Program-made: the position numbers and the translations under genes
The notes under the pieces: model-generated
Told to the model about the DNA's origin: nothing
The model's database searches: none
The model's input: the letters and a program-made list of their open reading frames with translations, nothing else
Part shown: in pieces, positions 29,148 to 38,238 of the stretch
Position numbering within the stretch: position 1 is the first letter of the stretch
Layout: the number at the start of each line of letters is the position of its first letter
From: Symsagittifera roscoffensis
Taxonomy: Eukaryota; Xenacoelomorpha; Acoela; Convolutidae
Assembly: GCF_963678635.1 (NCBI RefSeq)
Contig: NC_087068.1
Coordinates: 4,547,079-4,611,078, forward strand
DNA: 64,000 nucleotides
Direction of reading: 5' to 3'

Positions 29148-30503
29148 ATGAAATTACAGAACGAAGACAAATTAAGTGTACTTCATGTCGCAGCTGCAAA
29201 TGGCAAAACTGAAATTGCTTCGGTTCTCTTAAAATCGGTGAACTCATCGGACAAAAATTCATTGATTTCATCGCCAGATGATGAAGGTATGACGGCTTTC
29301 CACTGGTCGTGTTCAGAAGGTCATCTCGAGTTCAGCAAATGGCTGCTAGAAGAATACAAGAATTACAAGTCAGAATCTGATCCGCTGTTACACATAATAC
29401 GAGATAACGATGGAAAAACTACTCTTATGCTGGCTGTGCTGAGTAATCATCTGGAAATTGTTAGTTGGCTTGCCAGCATTGATCTGGCTTGTATGAAATT
29501 ACAAAACAAAGACAAACTAAGCCTACTTCATGTCGCAGCTGCAAATGGCAAAACTGAAATTGCTTCGGTTCTCTTAAAGTCATTGAATTCATCGGACAAA
29601 AATTCCTTAATTTCATCACCAGACAACGGTGGCAGAAAGGCTTTCCACAAGTCGTGTTCACAAGGTCATCTCGAGTTCAGCAAATGGCTGCTAGAAGAAC
29701 ACAAGAATTGCAAGTCCGAATCTGATCCGCTGTTACACACAATACGAGATAACGATGGAAAAATGCCTCTTATGCTGGCTGTGCTGAGTAATCATCTGGA
29801 AATTGTTAGTTGGCTCGCCAGCATTGATCTGGCTTGTATGAAATTACAAAACAAAAACAAATTAAGCGTACTTCATGTCGCAGCTGCAAATGGCAAAACT
29901 GAAATTGCTTCATATCTCTTAAAATTGGTGAACTCATCGGACAAAAGTTCATTGATTTCATCGCCAGATGACGAAGGCCTGACGGTTTTCCACTGGTCGT
30001 GTTCACAAGGTCATCTCGATTTCAGCAAATGGCTGCTAGAAGAATACAAGAATTACACTTCAGAATCTGATCCGCTCTTTCACACAATTCAATATAACAA
30101 TGGAATCACGCCTCTTGTGCTGGCTGTGCTGAGAAGTGATCTTGAAATTGTTGGTTGGCTCGCCAGCATTGATCTGGCTTGTATGAAATTACAAAACAAA
30201 AACAAATTAAGCGTACTTCATGTCGCAGCTGCAAATGGCAAAACTGAAATTGCTTCATATCTCTTAAAATTGGTGAACTCATCGGACAAAAGTTCATTGA
30301 TTTCATCGCCAGATGACGAAGGCCTGACGGTTTTCCACTGGTCGTGTTCACAAGGTCATCTCGATTTCAGCAAATGGCTGCTAGAAGAATACAAGAATTA
30401 CAAGTCAGAATCTGATCCGCTGTTACACACAATTCAAAATAACAATGGAATCACGCCTCTTGCGCTTGCTGTGCTGAGAAATCATCTTGAAATTGTTGGT
30501 TGA
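29148..30503 (+). CDS. Ankyrin-repeat ORF, 451 codons, cassette copy 1
   Basis: ATG (MKLQNEDKLSVLHV) to TGA with no internal lesion, about twelve ankyrin repeats. The frame plus its stop fills 1356 of the 1380-bp cassette, leaving a 24-base gap before the next ATG. The four ANK1 modules are HWSCSEGH, HKSCSQGH, HWSCSQGHLDF and HWSCSQGHLDF. The product would be a soluble all-helical solenoid. The stop replaces the ANK2 tryptophan, so the frame ends in mid-repeat, which argues that it is a remnant of a longer frame and not a designed gene end. Confidence 0.55.
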   Translation: MKLQNEDKLSVLHVAAANGKTEIASVLLKSVNSSDKNSLISSPDDEGMTAFHWSCSEGHLEFSKWLLEEYKNYKSESDPLLHIIRDNDGKTTLMLAVLSNHLEIVSWLASIDLACMKLQNKDKLSLLHVAAANGKTEIASVLLKSLNSSDKNSLISSPDNGGRKAFHKSCSQGHLEFSKWLLEEHKNCKSESDPLLHTIRDNDGKMPLMLAVLSNHLEIVSWLASIDLACMKLQNKNKLSVLHVAAANGKTEIASYLLKLVNSSDKSSLISSPDDEGLTVFHWSCSQGHLDFSKWLLEEYKNYTSESDPLFHTIQYNNGITPLVLAVLRSDLEIVGWLASIDLACMKLQNKNKLSVLHVAAANGKTEIASYLLKLVNSSDKSSLISSPDDEGLTVFHWSCSQGHLDFSKWLLEEYKNYKSESDPLLHTIQNNNGITPLALAVLRNHLEIVG

Positions 30504-30527
30504 CTCGCCAGCATTGATCTGGCTTGT

Positions 30528-31883
30528 ATGAAATTACAGAACGAAGACAAATTAAGTGTACTTCATGTCGCAGCTGCAAATGGCAAAACTGAAATTGCTT
30601 CGGTTCTCTTAAAATCGGTGAACTCATCGGACAAAAATTCATTGATTTCATCGCCAGATGATGAAGGTATGACGGCTTTCCACTGGTCGTGTTCAGAAGG
30701 TCATCTCGAGTTCAGCAAATGGCTGCTAGAAGAATACAAGAATTACAAGTCAGAATCTGATCCGCTGTTACACATAATACGAGATAACGATGGAAAAACT
30801 ACTCTTATGCTGGCTGTGCTGAGTAATCATCTGGAAATTGTTAGTTGGCTTGCCAGCATTGATCTGGCTTGTATGAAATTACAAAACAAAGACAAACTAA
30901 GCCTACTTCATGTCGCAGCTGCAAATGGCAAAACTGAAATTGCTTCGGTTCTCTTAAAGTCATTGAATTCATCGGACAAAAATTCCTTAATTTCATCACC
31001 AGACAACGGTGGCAGAAAGGCTTTCCACAAGTCGTGTTCACAAGGTCATCTCGAGTTCAGCAAATGGCTGCTAGAAGAACACAAGAATTGCAAGTCCGAA
31101 TCTGATCCGCTGTTACACACAATACGAGATAACGATGGAAAAATGCCTCTTATGCTGGCTGTGCTGAGTAATCATCTGGAAATTGTTAGTTGGCTCGCCA
31201 GCATTGATCTGGCTTGTATGAAATTACAAAACAAAAACAAATTAAGCGTACTTCATGTCGCAGCTGCAAATGGCAAAACTGAAATTGCTTCATATCTCTT
31301 AAAATTGGTGAACTCATCGGACAAAAGTTCATTGATTTCATCGCCAGATGACGAAGGCCTGACGGTTTTCCACTGGTCGTGTTCACAAGGTCATCTCGAT
31401 TTCAGCAAATGGCTGCTAGAAGAATACAAGAATTACACTTCAGAATCTGATCCGCTCTTACACACAATTCAATATAACAATGGAATCACGCCTCTTGTGC
31501 TGGCTGTGCTGAGAAGTGATCTTGAAATTGTTGGTTGGCTCGCCAGCATTGATCTGGCTTGTATGAAATTACAAAACAAAAACAAATTAAGCGTACTTCA
31601 TGTCGCAGCTGCAAATGGCAAAACTGAAATTGCTTCATATCTCTTAAAATTGGTGAACTCATCGGACAAAAGTTCATTGATTTCATCGCCAGATGACGAA
31701 GGCCTGACGGTTTTCCACTGGTCGTGTTCACAAGGTCATCTCGATTTCAGCAAATGGCTGCTAGAAGAATACAAGAATTACAAGTCAGAATCTGATCCGC
31801 TGTTACACACAATTCAAAATAACAATGGAATCACGCCTCTTGTGCTTGCTGTGCTGAGAAATCATCTTGAAATTGTTGGTTGA
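30528..31883 (+). CDS. Ankyrin-repeat ORF, 451 codons, cassette copy 2
   Basis: Nearly identical to the frame 1380 bp upstream. Visible differences are DPLLHTIQYNN for DPLFHTIQYNN in the third unit and TPLVLAVLRN for TPLALAVLRN near the end. It has the same ATG context and the same TGA at 31881. Confidence 0.55.
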   Translation: MKLQNEDKLSVLHVAAANGKTEIASVLLKSVNSSDKNSLISSPDDEGMTAFHWSCSEGHLEFSKWLLEEYKNYKSESDPLLHIIRDNDGKTTLMLAVLSNHLEIVSWLASIDLACMKLQNKDKLSLLHVAAANGKTEIASVLLKSLNSSDKNSLISSPDNGGRKAFHKSCSQGHLEFSKWLLEEHKNCKSESDPLLHTIRDNDGKMPLMLAVLSNHLEIVSWLASIDLACMKLQNKNKLSVLHVAAANGKTEIASYLLKLVNSSDKSSLISSPDDEGLTVFHWSCSQGHLDFSKWLLEEYKNYTSESDPLLHTIQYNNGITPLVLAVLRSDLEIVGWLASIDLACMKLQNKNKLSVLHVAAANGKTEIASYLLKLVNSSDKSSLISSPDDEGLTVFHWSCSQGHLDFSKWLLEEYKNYKSESDPLLHTIQNNNGITPLVLAVLRNHLEIVG

Positions 31884-31907
31884 CTCGCCAGCATTGATCT
31901 GGCTTGT

Positions 31908-32489
31908 ATGAAATTACAGAACGAAGACAAATTAAGTGTACTTCATGTCGCAGCTGCAAATGGCAAAACTGAAATTGCTTCGGTTCTCTTAAAATCGGTG
32001 AACTCATCGGACAAAAATTCATTGATTTCATCGCCAGATGATGAAGGTATGACGGCTTTCCACTGGTCGTGTTCAGAAGGTCATCTCGAGTTCAGCAAAT
32101 GGCTGCTAGAAGAATACAAGAATTACAAGTCAGAATCTGATCCGCTGTTACACATAATACGAGATAACGATGGAAAAACTACTCTTATGCTGGCTGTGCT
32201 GAGTAATCATCTGGAAATTGTTAGTTGGCTTGCCAGCATTGATCTGGCTTGTATGAAATTACAAAACAAAGACAAACTAAGCCTACTTCATGTCGCAGCT
32301 GCAAACGGCAAAACTGAAATTGCTTCGGTTCTCTTAAAGTCATTGAATTCATCGGACAAAAAAAAATTCCTTAATTTCATCACCAGACAACGGTGGCAGA
32401 AAGGTTTTCCACAAGTCGTGTTCACAAGGTCATCTCGAGTTCAGCAAATGGCTGCTAGAAGAACACAAGAATTGCAAGTCCGAATCTGA
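31908..32489 (+). CDS. Ankyrin-repeat ORF, 193 codons, cassette copy 3 broken by a poly(A) insertion
   Basis: Identical in layout to the first two cassettes until GACAAAAAAAAATTCC at about 32357-32372, which has nine A where the others have five. The +4 shift gives an unrelated tail (FLNFITRQRWQK) and a stop. The downstream frame 32536-33663 is in the phase expected if those four bases were absent. Confidence 0.48.
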   Translation: MKLQNEDKLSVLHVAAANGKTEIASVLLKSVNSSDKNSLISSPDDEGMTAFHWSCSEGHLEFSKWLLEEYKNYKSESDPLLHIIRDNDGKTTLMLAVLSNHLEIVSWLASIDLACMKLQNKDKLSLLHVAAANGKTEIASVLLKSLNSSDKKKFLNFITRQRWQKGFPQVVFTRSSRVQQMAARRTQELQVRI

Positions 32490-32535
32490 TCCGCTGTTAC
32501 ACACAATACGAGATAACGATGGAAAAACGCCTCTT

Positions 32536-33663
32536 ATGCTGGCTGTGCTGAGTAATCATCTGGAAATTGTTAGTTGGCTCGCCAGCATTGATCTGGCTTG
32601 TATGAAATTACAAAACAAAAACAAATTAAGCGTACTTCATGTCGCAGCTGCAAATGGCAAAACTGAAATTGCTTCATATCTCTTAAAATTGGTGAACTCA
32701 TCGGACAAAAGTTCATTGATTTCATCGCCAGATGACGAAGGCCTGACGGTTTTCCACTGGTCGTGTTCACAAGGTCATCTCGATTTCAGCAAATGGCTGC
32801 TAGAAGAATACAAGAATTACACTTCAGAATCTGATCCGCTCTTACACACAAATCAATATAACAATGGAATCACGCCTCTTGTGCTGGCTGTGCTGAGAAG
32901 TGATCTTGAAATTGTTGGTTGGCTCGCCAGCATTGATCTGACTTGTATGAAAAAACAAAACAAAAAGAAAAAAACCGTACTTCATTTTGCAGCTGCACAC
33001 GACAAAACTGAAATTGCTTCTGTTCTCTTAAAATTGGTGAACCCATCGGACAAAAGTTCATTGATTTCATCGCCAGATGACGAAGGCCTGACGGCTTTCC
33101 ACTGGTCGTGTTCACAAGGTCATCTCGAGTTCTGCAAATGGCTGCTAGAAGGTTACAAGGGTTACAAGTCAGAATCTGATCCGCTCTTTCACACAGTTCA
33201 ATATAACAATGGAATCACGCCTCTTGTGCTGGCTGTGCTGAGAAGTGATCTTAAAAATGTTGGTTGGCTCGCCAGCATTGATCTGGCTTGTATGAAATTA
33301 CAAAACAAAAACAAATTAAGCGTACTTCATGTCGCAGCTACAAATGGCAAAACTGAAATTGCTTCGGTTCTCTTAAAGTCGGTGAACTCATCGGACAAAA
33401 GTTCATTGATTTCATCACCAGATGACGAAGGCCTGACGGCTTTCCACTGGTCGTGTTCACAAGGTCATCTCCAGTTCAGCAAATGGCTGCTAGAAAAATA
33501 CAAGAATTACAAGTCAGAATCTGATCCGCTGTTACACACAATTCAAGATAACAATGGAATCACGCCTCCTAAGCTGGCTGTGCTGAAAAAACATCTTGAA
33601 ATTGTTGGTTGGCTCGCCAGCATTGATCTGGCTTGTATGAAAATACAAAACAAGACAAAGTAA
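32536..33663 (+). CDS. Ankyrin-repeat ORF, 375 codons
   Basis: More than three units. Unlike the equivalent places in cycles A, B and C (A8 tracts), its poly(A) tract at 32968-32974 has seven A, so the KKKKTVLHFAAAH unit and the VNPSDK unit are joined in one frame. It has NQYNNG where others have IQYNNG and ends NKTK-TAA. ATG at 32536 (MLAVLSNH) is internal to ANK2, so the true open frame begins farther upstream. Confidence 0.5.
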   Translation: MLAVLSNHLEIVSWLASIDLACMKLQNKNKLSVLHVAAANGKTEIASYLLKLVNSSDKSSLISSPDDEGLTVFHWSCSQGHLDFSKWLLEEYKNYTSESDPLLHTNQYNNGITPLVLAVLRSDLEIVGWLASIDLTCMKKQNKKKKTVLHFAAAHDKTEIASVLLKLVNPSDKSSLISSPDDEGLTAFHWSCSQGHLEFCKWLLEGYKGYKSESDPLFHTVQYNNGITPLVLAVLRSDLKNVGWLASIDLACMKLQNKNKLSVLHVAATNGKTEIASVLLKSVNSSDKSSLISSPDDEGLTAFHWSCSQGHLQFSKWLLEKYKNYKSESDPLLHTIQDNNGITPPKLAVLKKHLEIVGWLASIDLACMKIQNKTK

Positions 33664-34671
33664 GCGTACTTCATTTCGCAGTTGCAAACGACAAAACTGA
33701 AATTGCTTCTGTTCTCTTAAAATCATTGAATTAATCGCATAAAAGTTCCTTGATTTCATCGCCAGATGACAAAGGCCGGACGGCTTTCCACCGGTCGTGT
33801 TCACAAGGTCATCTCGAGTTCAGCAAATGTCTGCTTGAAGAATACAAGAATTGCAAGTCAGAATCTGATCCGCTGTTACACACAATTCAAAATAACTATG
33901 AAATCACGCCTCTTATGCTGGCTGTGCGGAGAAATCATCTTGAAATTGTTAGTTGGCTTGCCAGCATTGAGCCGGCTTGTATGAAAAAAACAAAACAAAG
34001 ACAAATTAAGCAAACTTCATGTCGCAGCTGCAAACGGCAAAACTGAAAATGCTTCTGCTCTTTTTGAGTCGTTGAACTCATCGGACAAAAGTTCATTGAT
34101 TTCATCACCAGACCAGGGTGGCAGAACGGCTTTGCACAAGTCGTGTTCACAGGATCATCTCGAGTTCAGCAAATGGCTGCTGGAAGAACACAAGAATTGC
34201 AAGTCCGAATCTGATCCGCTGTTTCACACAATTCAAAGTAACATTGGACTCACGCCTCTTATGCTGGCTGTGCTGCGAAATCATCTTGAAATTGTTGGTT
34301 GACTCGCCAGCATTGATCTGGCTTGTATGAAATTACAGAACGAAGACAAATTAAGTGTACTTCATGTCGCAGCTGCAAATGGCAAAACTGAAATTGCTTC
34401 GGTTTTCTTAAAATCGGTGAACTCATCGGACAAAAATTCATTGATTTCATCGCCAGATGATGAAGGTATGACGGCTTTCCACTGGTCGTGTTCAGAAGGT
34501 CATCTCGATTTCAGCAAATGGCTGCTAGAAGAATACAAGAATTACAAGTCAGAATCTGATCCGCTGTTACACACAATTCAAAATAACAATGGAATCACGC
34601 CTCTTGTGCTTGCTGTGCTGAGAAATCATCTTGAAATTGTTGGTTGACTCGCCAGCATTGATCTGGCTTGT
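33664..34671 (+). pseudogene. Broken ankyrin units closing the truncated cycle
   Basis: About three units, with open pieces 33750-34046, 34072-34302 and 34327-34647. Lesions are TCA to TAA in the linker (about 33731), an extra A in ATGAAAAAAACAAAAC (about 33982), and TGA at the ANK2 tryptophan at 34300 and 34645. The fusion of a SNIGLTPLMLAVL unit to a KLQNEDK unit at about 34300 marks a recombination point. Confidence 0.5.
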
Positions 34672-35772
34672 ATGAAATTACAGAACGAAGACAAATTAAG
34701 TGTACTTCATGTCGCAGCTGCAAATGGCAAAACTGAAATTGCTTCGGTTCTCTTAAAATCGGTGAACTCATCGGACAAAAATTCATTGATTTCATCGCCA
34801 GATGATGAAGGTATGACGGCTTTCCACTGGTCGTGTTCAGAAGGTCATCTCGAGTTCAGCAAATGGCTGCTAGAAGAATACAAGAATTACAAGTCAGAAT
34901 CTGATCCGCTGTTACACATAATACGAGATAACGATGGAAAAACTACTCTTATGCTGGCTGTGCTGAGTAATCATCTGGAAATTGTTAGTTGGCTTGCCAG
35001 CATTGATCTGGCTTGTATGAAATTACAGAACGAAGACAAATTAAGTGTACTTCATGTCGCAGCTGCAAATGGCAAAACTGAAATTGCTTCGGTTCTCTTA
35101 AAATCGGTGAACTCATCGGACAAAAATTCATTGATTTCATCGCCAGATGATGAAGGTATGACGGCTTTCCACAAGTCGTGTTCACAAGGTCATCTCGAGT
35201 TCAGCAAATGGCTGCTAGAAGAACACAAGAATTGCAAGTCCGAATCTGATCCGCTGTTACACACAATACGAGATAACGATGGAAAAACGCCTCTTATGCT
35301 GGCTGTGCTGAGTAATCATCTGGAAATTGTTAGTTGGCTCGCCAGCATTGATCTGGCTTGTATGAAATTACAAAACAAAAACAAATTAAGCGTACTTCAT
35401 GTCGCAGCTGCAAATGGCAAAACTGAAATTGCTTCATATCTCTTAAAATTGGTGAACTCATCGGACAAAAGTTCATTGATTTCATCGCCAGATGACGAAG
35501 GCCTGACGGTTTTCCACTGGTCGTGTTCACAAGGTCATCTCGATTTCAGCAAATGGCTGCTAGAAGAATACAATAATTACACTTCAGAATCTGATCCGCT
35601 CTTACACACAATTCAATATAACAATGGAATCACGCCTCTTGTGCTGGCTGTGCTGAGAAGTGATCTTGAAATTGTTGGTTGGCTCGCCAGCATTGATCTG
35701 ACTTGTATGAAAATACAAAACAAAAAGAAAAAAAACCGTACTTCATTTTGCAGCTGCACACGACAAAACTGA
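34672..35772 (+). CDS. Ankyrin-repeat ORF, 366 codons (start of cycle C)
   Basis: ATG at 34672, 24 bases after TGA. Three units as at 18248, but the second unit from about 35027 to 35172 carries the KLQNEDK, SVNSSDKNSL and DDEGMTAFH sequence of the first unit, then returns to HKSCSQGH. This looks like a short conversion tract. It ends out of frame through an A8 tract at 35728-35735. Confidence 0.5.
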   Translation: MKLQNEDKLSVLHVAAANGKTEIASVLLKSVNSSDKNSLISSPDDEGMTAFHWSCSEGHLEFSKWLLEEYKNYKSESDPLLHIIRDNDGKTTLMLAVLSNHLEIVSWLASIDLACMKLQNEDKLSVLHVAAANGKTEIASVLLKSVNSSDKNSLISSPDDEGMTAFHKSCSQGHLEFSKWLLEEHKNCKSESDPLLHTIRDNDGKTPLMLAVLSNHLEIVSWLASIDLACMKLQNKNKLSVLHVAAANGKTEIASYLLKLVNSSDKSSLISSPDDEGLTVFHWSCSQGHLDFSKWLLEEYNNYTSESDPLLHTIQYNNGITPLVLAVLRSDLEIVGWLASIDLTCMKIQNKKKKNRTSFCSCTRQN

Positions 35773-35794
35773 AATTGCTTCTGTTCTCTTAAAA

Positions 35795-36424
35795 TTGGTG
35801 AACCCATCGGACAAAAGTTCATTGATTTCATCGCCAGATGACGAAGGCCTGACGGCTTTCCACTGGTCGTGTTCACAAGGTCATCTCGAGTTCTGCAAAT
35901 GGCTGCTAGAAGGTTACAAGGGTTACAAGTCAGAATCTGATCCGCTCTTTCACACAGTTCAATATAACAATGGAATCACGCCTCTTGTGCTGGCTGTGCT
36001 GAGAAGTGATCTTGAAAATGTTGGTTGGCTCGCCAGCATTGATCTGGCTTGTATGAAATTACAAAACAAAAACAAATTAAGCGTACTTCATGTCGCAGCT
36101 AAAAATGGCAAAACTGAAATTGCTTCGGTTCTCTTAAAGTCGGTGAACTCATCGGACAAAAGTTCATTGATTTCATCACCAGATGACGAAGGCCTGACGG
36201 CTTTCCACTGGTCGTGTTCACAAGGTCATCTCCAGTTCAGCAAATGGCTGCTAGAAAAATACAAGAATTACAAGTCAGAATCTGATCCGCTGTTACACAC
36301 AATTCAAGATAACAATGGAATCACGCCTCCTAAGCTGGCTGTGCTGAAAAAACATCTTGAAATTGTTGGTTGGCTCGCCAGCATTGATCTGGCTTGTATG
36401 AAAATACAAAACAAGACAAAGTAA
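35795..36424 (+). CDS. Ankyrin-repeat ORF, 209 codons
   Basis: Equivalent to 19371-20000, with WLLEGYKGYKSES, HVAAKNGKTE and VLKKHLEIV as private variants partly shared with 33038-33663. Ankyrin coding begins upstream at about 35736. It ends NKTK. Confidence 0.42.
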   Translation: MVNPSDKSSLISSPDDEGLTAFHWSCSQGHLEFCKWLLEGYKGYKSESDPLFHTVQYNNGITPLVLAVLRSDLENVGWLASIDLACMKLQNKNKLSVLHVAAKNGKTEIASVLLKSVNSSDKSSLISSPDDEGLTAFHWSCSQGHLQFSKWLLEKYKNYKSESDPLLHTIQDNNGITPPKLAVLKKHLEIVGWLASIDLACMKIQNKTK

Positions 36425-37110
36425 GCGTACTTCATTTCGCAGTTGCAAACGACAAAACTGAAATTGCTTCTGTTCTCTTAAAATCATTGAATTCATCGCA
36501 TAAAAGTTCCTTGATTTCATCGCCAGATGACAAAGGCCGGACGGCTTTCCACCGGTCGTGTTCACAAGGTCATCTCGAGTTCAGCAAATGTCTGCTTGAA
36601 GAATACAAGAATTGCAAGTCAGAATCTGATCCGCTGTTACACACAATTCAAAATAACTATGAAATCACGCCTCTTATGCTGGCTGTGCGGAGAAATCATC
36701 TTGAAATTGTTAGTTGGCTTGCCAGCATTGAGCCGGCTTGTATGAAAAAACAAAACAAAGACAAATTAAGCAAACTTCAAGTCGCAGCTGCAAACGGCAA
36801 AACTGAAAATGCTTCTGCTCTTTTTGAGTCGTTGAACTCATCGGACAAAAGTTCATTGATTTCATCACCAGACCAGGGTGGCAGAACGGTTTTGCACAAG
36901 TCGTGTTCACAGGATCATCTCGAGTTCAGCAAATGGCTGCTGGAAGAACACAAGAATTGCAAGTCCGAATCTGATCCGCTGTTTCACACAATTCAAAGTA
37001 ACATTGGACTCACGCCTCTTATGCTGGCTGTGCTGCGAAATCATCTTGAAATTGTTAGTTGGCTTGCCAGCATTGAGCCAGCTTGTATGAAAAAACAAAA
37101 CAAAGACTAA
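36394..37110 (+). CDS. Ankyrin-repeat ORF, 238 codons
   Basis: Equivalent to 19970-20686, with NNYEITPLMLAVRRN (the ANK2 glycine changed to glutamate), SKLQVAAANG and RTVLHKSC. It has the same terminal AAA to TAA at 37108. Confidence 0.42.
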   Translation: MYENTKQDKVSVLHFAVANDKTEIASVLLKSLNSSHKSSLISSPDDKGRTAFHRSCSQGHLEFSKCLLEEYKNCKSESDPLLHTIQNNYEITPLMLAVRRNHLEIVSWLASIEPACMKKQNKDKLSKLQVAAANGKTENASALFESLNSSDKSSLISSPDQGGRTVLHKSCSQDHLEFSKWLLEEHKNCKSESDPLFHTIQSNIGLTPLMLAVLRNHLEIVSWLASIEPACMKKQNKD

Positions 37111-37176
37111 TTAAGCAAACTTCATGTCGCAGCTGCAAACGGCAAAACTGAAATTGCTTCTGCTCTTTTTGATTCG

Positions 37177-37836
37177 TTGAACTCATCGGACGAAAGTTCA
37201 TTGCTTTCATCACCAGACAAGGGTGGCAGAACGGCTTTGCACAAGTCGTGTTCACAAGGTCATCTCCAGTTCAGCAAATGGCTGCTAGAAGAATACAAGA
37301 ATTACAAGTCAGAATCTGATCCGCTGTTACACACAATTCAAAGTAACATTGGACTCACGCCTCTTATGCTGGCTGTGCTGCGAAATAATCTTGAAATTGT
37401 TATTTGGCTTGCCAGCATTGAGCCAGCTTGTATGAAAAAACAAAACAAAGCCAAACTAAGCAAACTTCATGTCGCAGCTGCAAACGGCAAAACTGAAATT
37501 GCTTCTGCTCTTTTCGAGTCGTTGAACTCATCGGACAAAAGTTCATTGATTTCATCACCAGACAAGGGTGGCAGAACGGCTTTGCACAAGTCGTGTTCAC
37601 AGGGTCATCTCGAGTTCAGCAAATGGCTGCTGGAAGAATACAAGAATTGCAAGTCCGAATCTGATCCGCAGTTACACACAATTCAAAGTAACAATGGACT
37701 CACGCCTCTTATGCTGGCTGTGCTGAGAAATCATCTTGAAATTGTTAGTTGGCTTGCCAGCATTGAGCCAGCTTGTATGAAAAAACAAAACAAAGACAAA
37801 TTAAGCAAACTTCATGCCGCAGCTGCAAACGGCTAA
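37177..37836 (+). CDS. Ankyrin-repeat ORF, 219 codons
   Basis: Two units in which cycle C differs from B: after HLQFSKW the unit continues as SNIGLTPLMLAVLRNNLEIVIW rather than DNNGITPLKLAVL, so it runs on without the NKTK frameshift. It ends at the shared ANG-TAA, 37834. Confidence 0.43.
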   Translation: MNSSDESSLLSSPDKGGRTALHKSCSQGHLQFSKWLLEEYKNYKSESDPLLHTIQSNIGLTPLMLAVLRNNLEIVIWLASIEPACMKKQNKAKLSKLHVAAANGKTEIASALFESLNSSDKSSLISSPDKGGRTALHKSCSQGHLEFSKWLLEEYKNCKSESDPQLHTIQSNNGLTPLMLAVLRNHLEIVSWLASIEPACMKKQNKDKLSKLHAAAANG

Positions 37837-37866
37837 ACTGAAATTGCTTCTGCTCTTTTTGAGTCG

Positions 37867-38238
37867 TTGAACTCATCGGACAAAAATTCATTGGTTTCAT
37901 CACCAGACAAGGGTGGCAGAACGGCTTTGCACAAGTCGTGTTCACAGGGTCATCTCGAGTTCAAAAAATGGCTGCTAGAAGAATACAAGAACTGCAAGTC
38001 AGAATCTGATCCGCTGTTACACACAATACGACATAATGATGGAAAAACGCCTCTTATGCTGGCTCTGTTGAGTAATCATCTTGAAATTGTTAGTTGGCTC
38101 GCCAGCATTGATCTGGCTTGTATGAAATTACAAAACAAAGACAAATTAAACGTACTTCATGTCGCAGCTGCAAATGGCAAAACTGAAATTGCTTCGGTTC
38201 TCTTAAAGTTATTGATGTCATCGGACAAAATTCATTGA
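37867..38238 (+). pseudogene. Ankyrin-repeat fragment, 123 codons
   Basis: Third cycle copy of the KKWLLEE unit (also 5244, 21442), with SSDKNSLVSSPDK. It ends SSDKIH by the same one-base deletion. Confidence 0.38.

Larger units (their letters stand above)
29148..32940 (+). repeat. 1380-bp (four-unit) cassette, tandem copies
   Basis: Starts at 29148, 30528 and 31908 are exactly 1380 bp apart. The first two copies are nearly identical throughout, including the TGA at 30501 and 31881. The third matches for about 1 kb and then continues like cycles A and C (VNPSDK unit at about 33038) instead of closing the cassette. Very low divergence implies recent amplification or gene conversion. Confidence 0.9.

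Noticed and set aside
14358-34647. Alternative genetic code with UGA as tryptophan, suggested by TGA at a conserved TGG.
   Set aside because: TAG occurs at the same codon, and TAA, TAG and TGA replace many different residues elsewhere (GAA, AAA, CAG, TCA, TAC, TGT). No single reassignment fits, and frameshifts are equally common.
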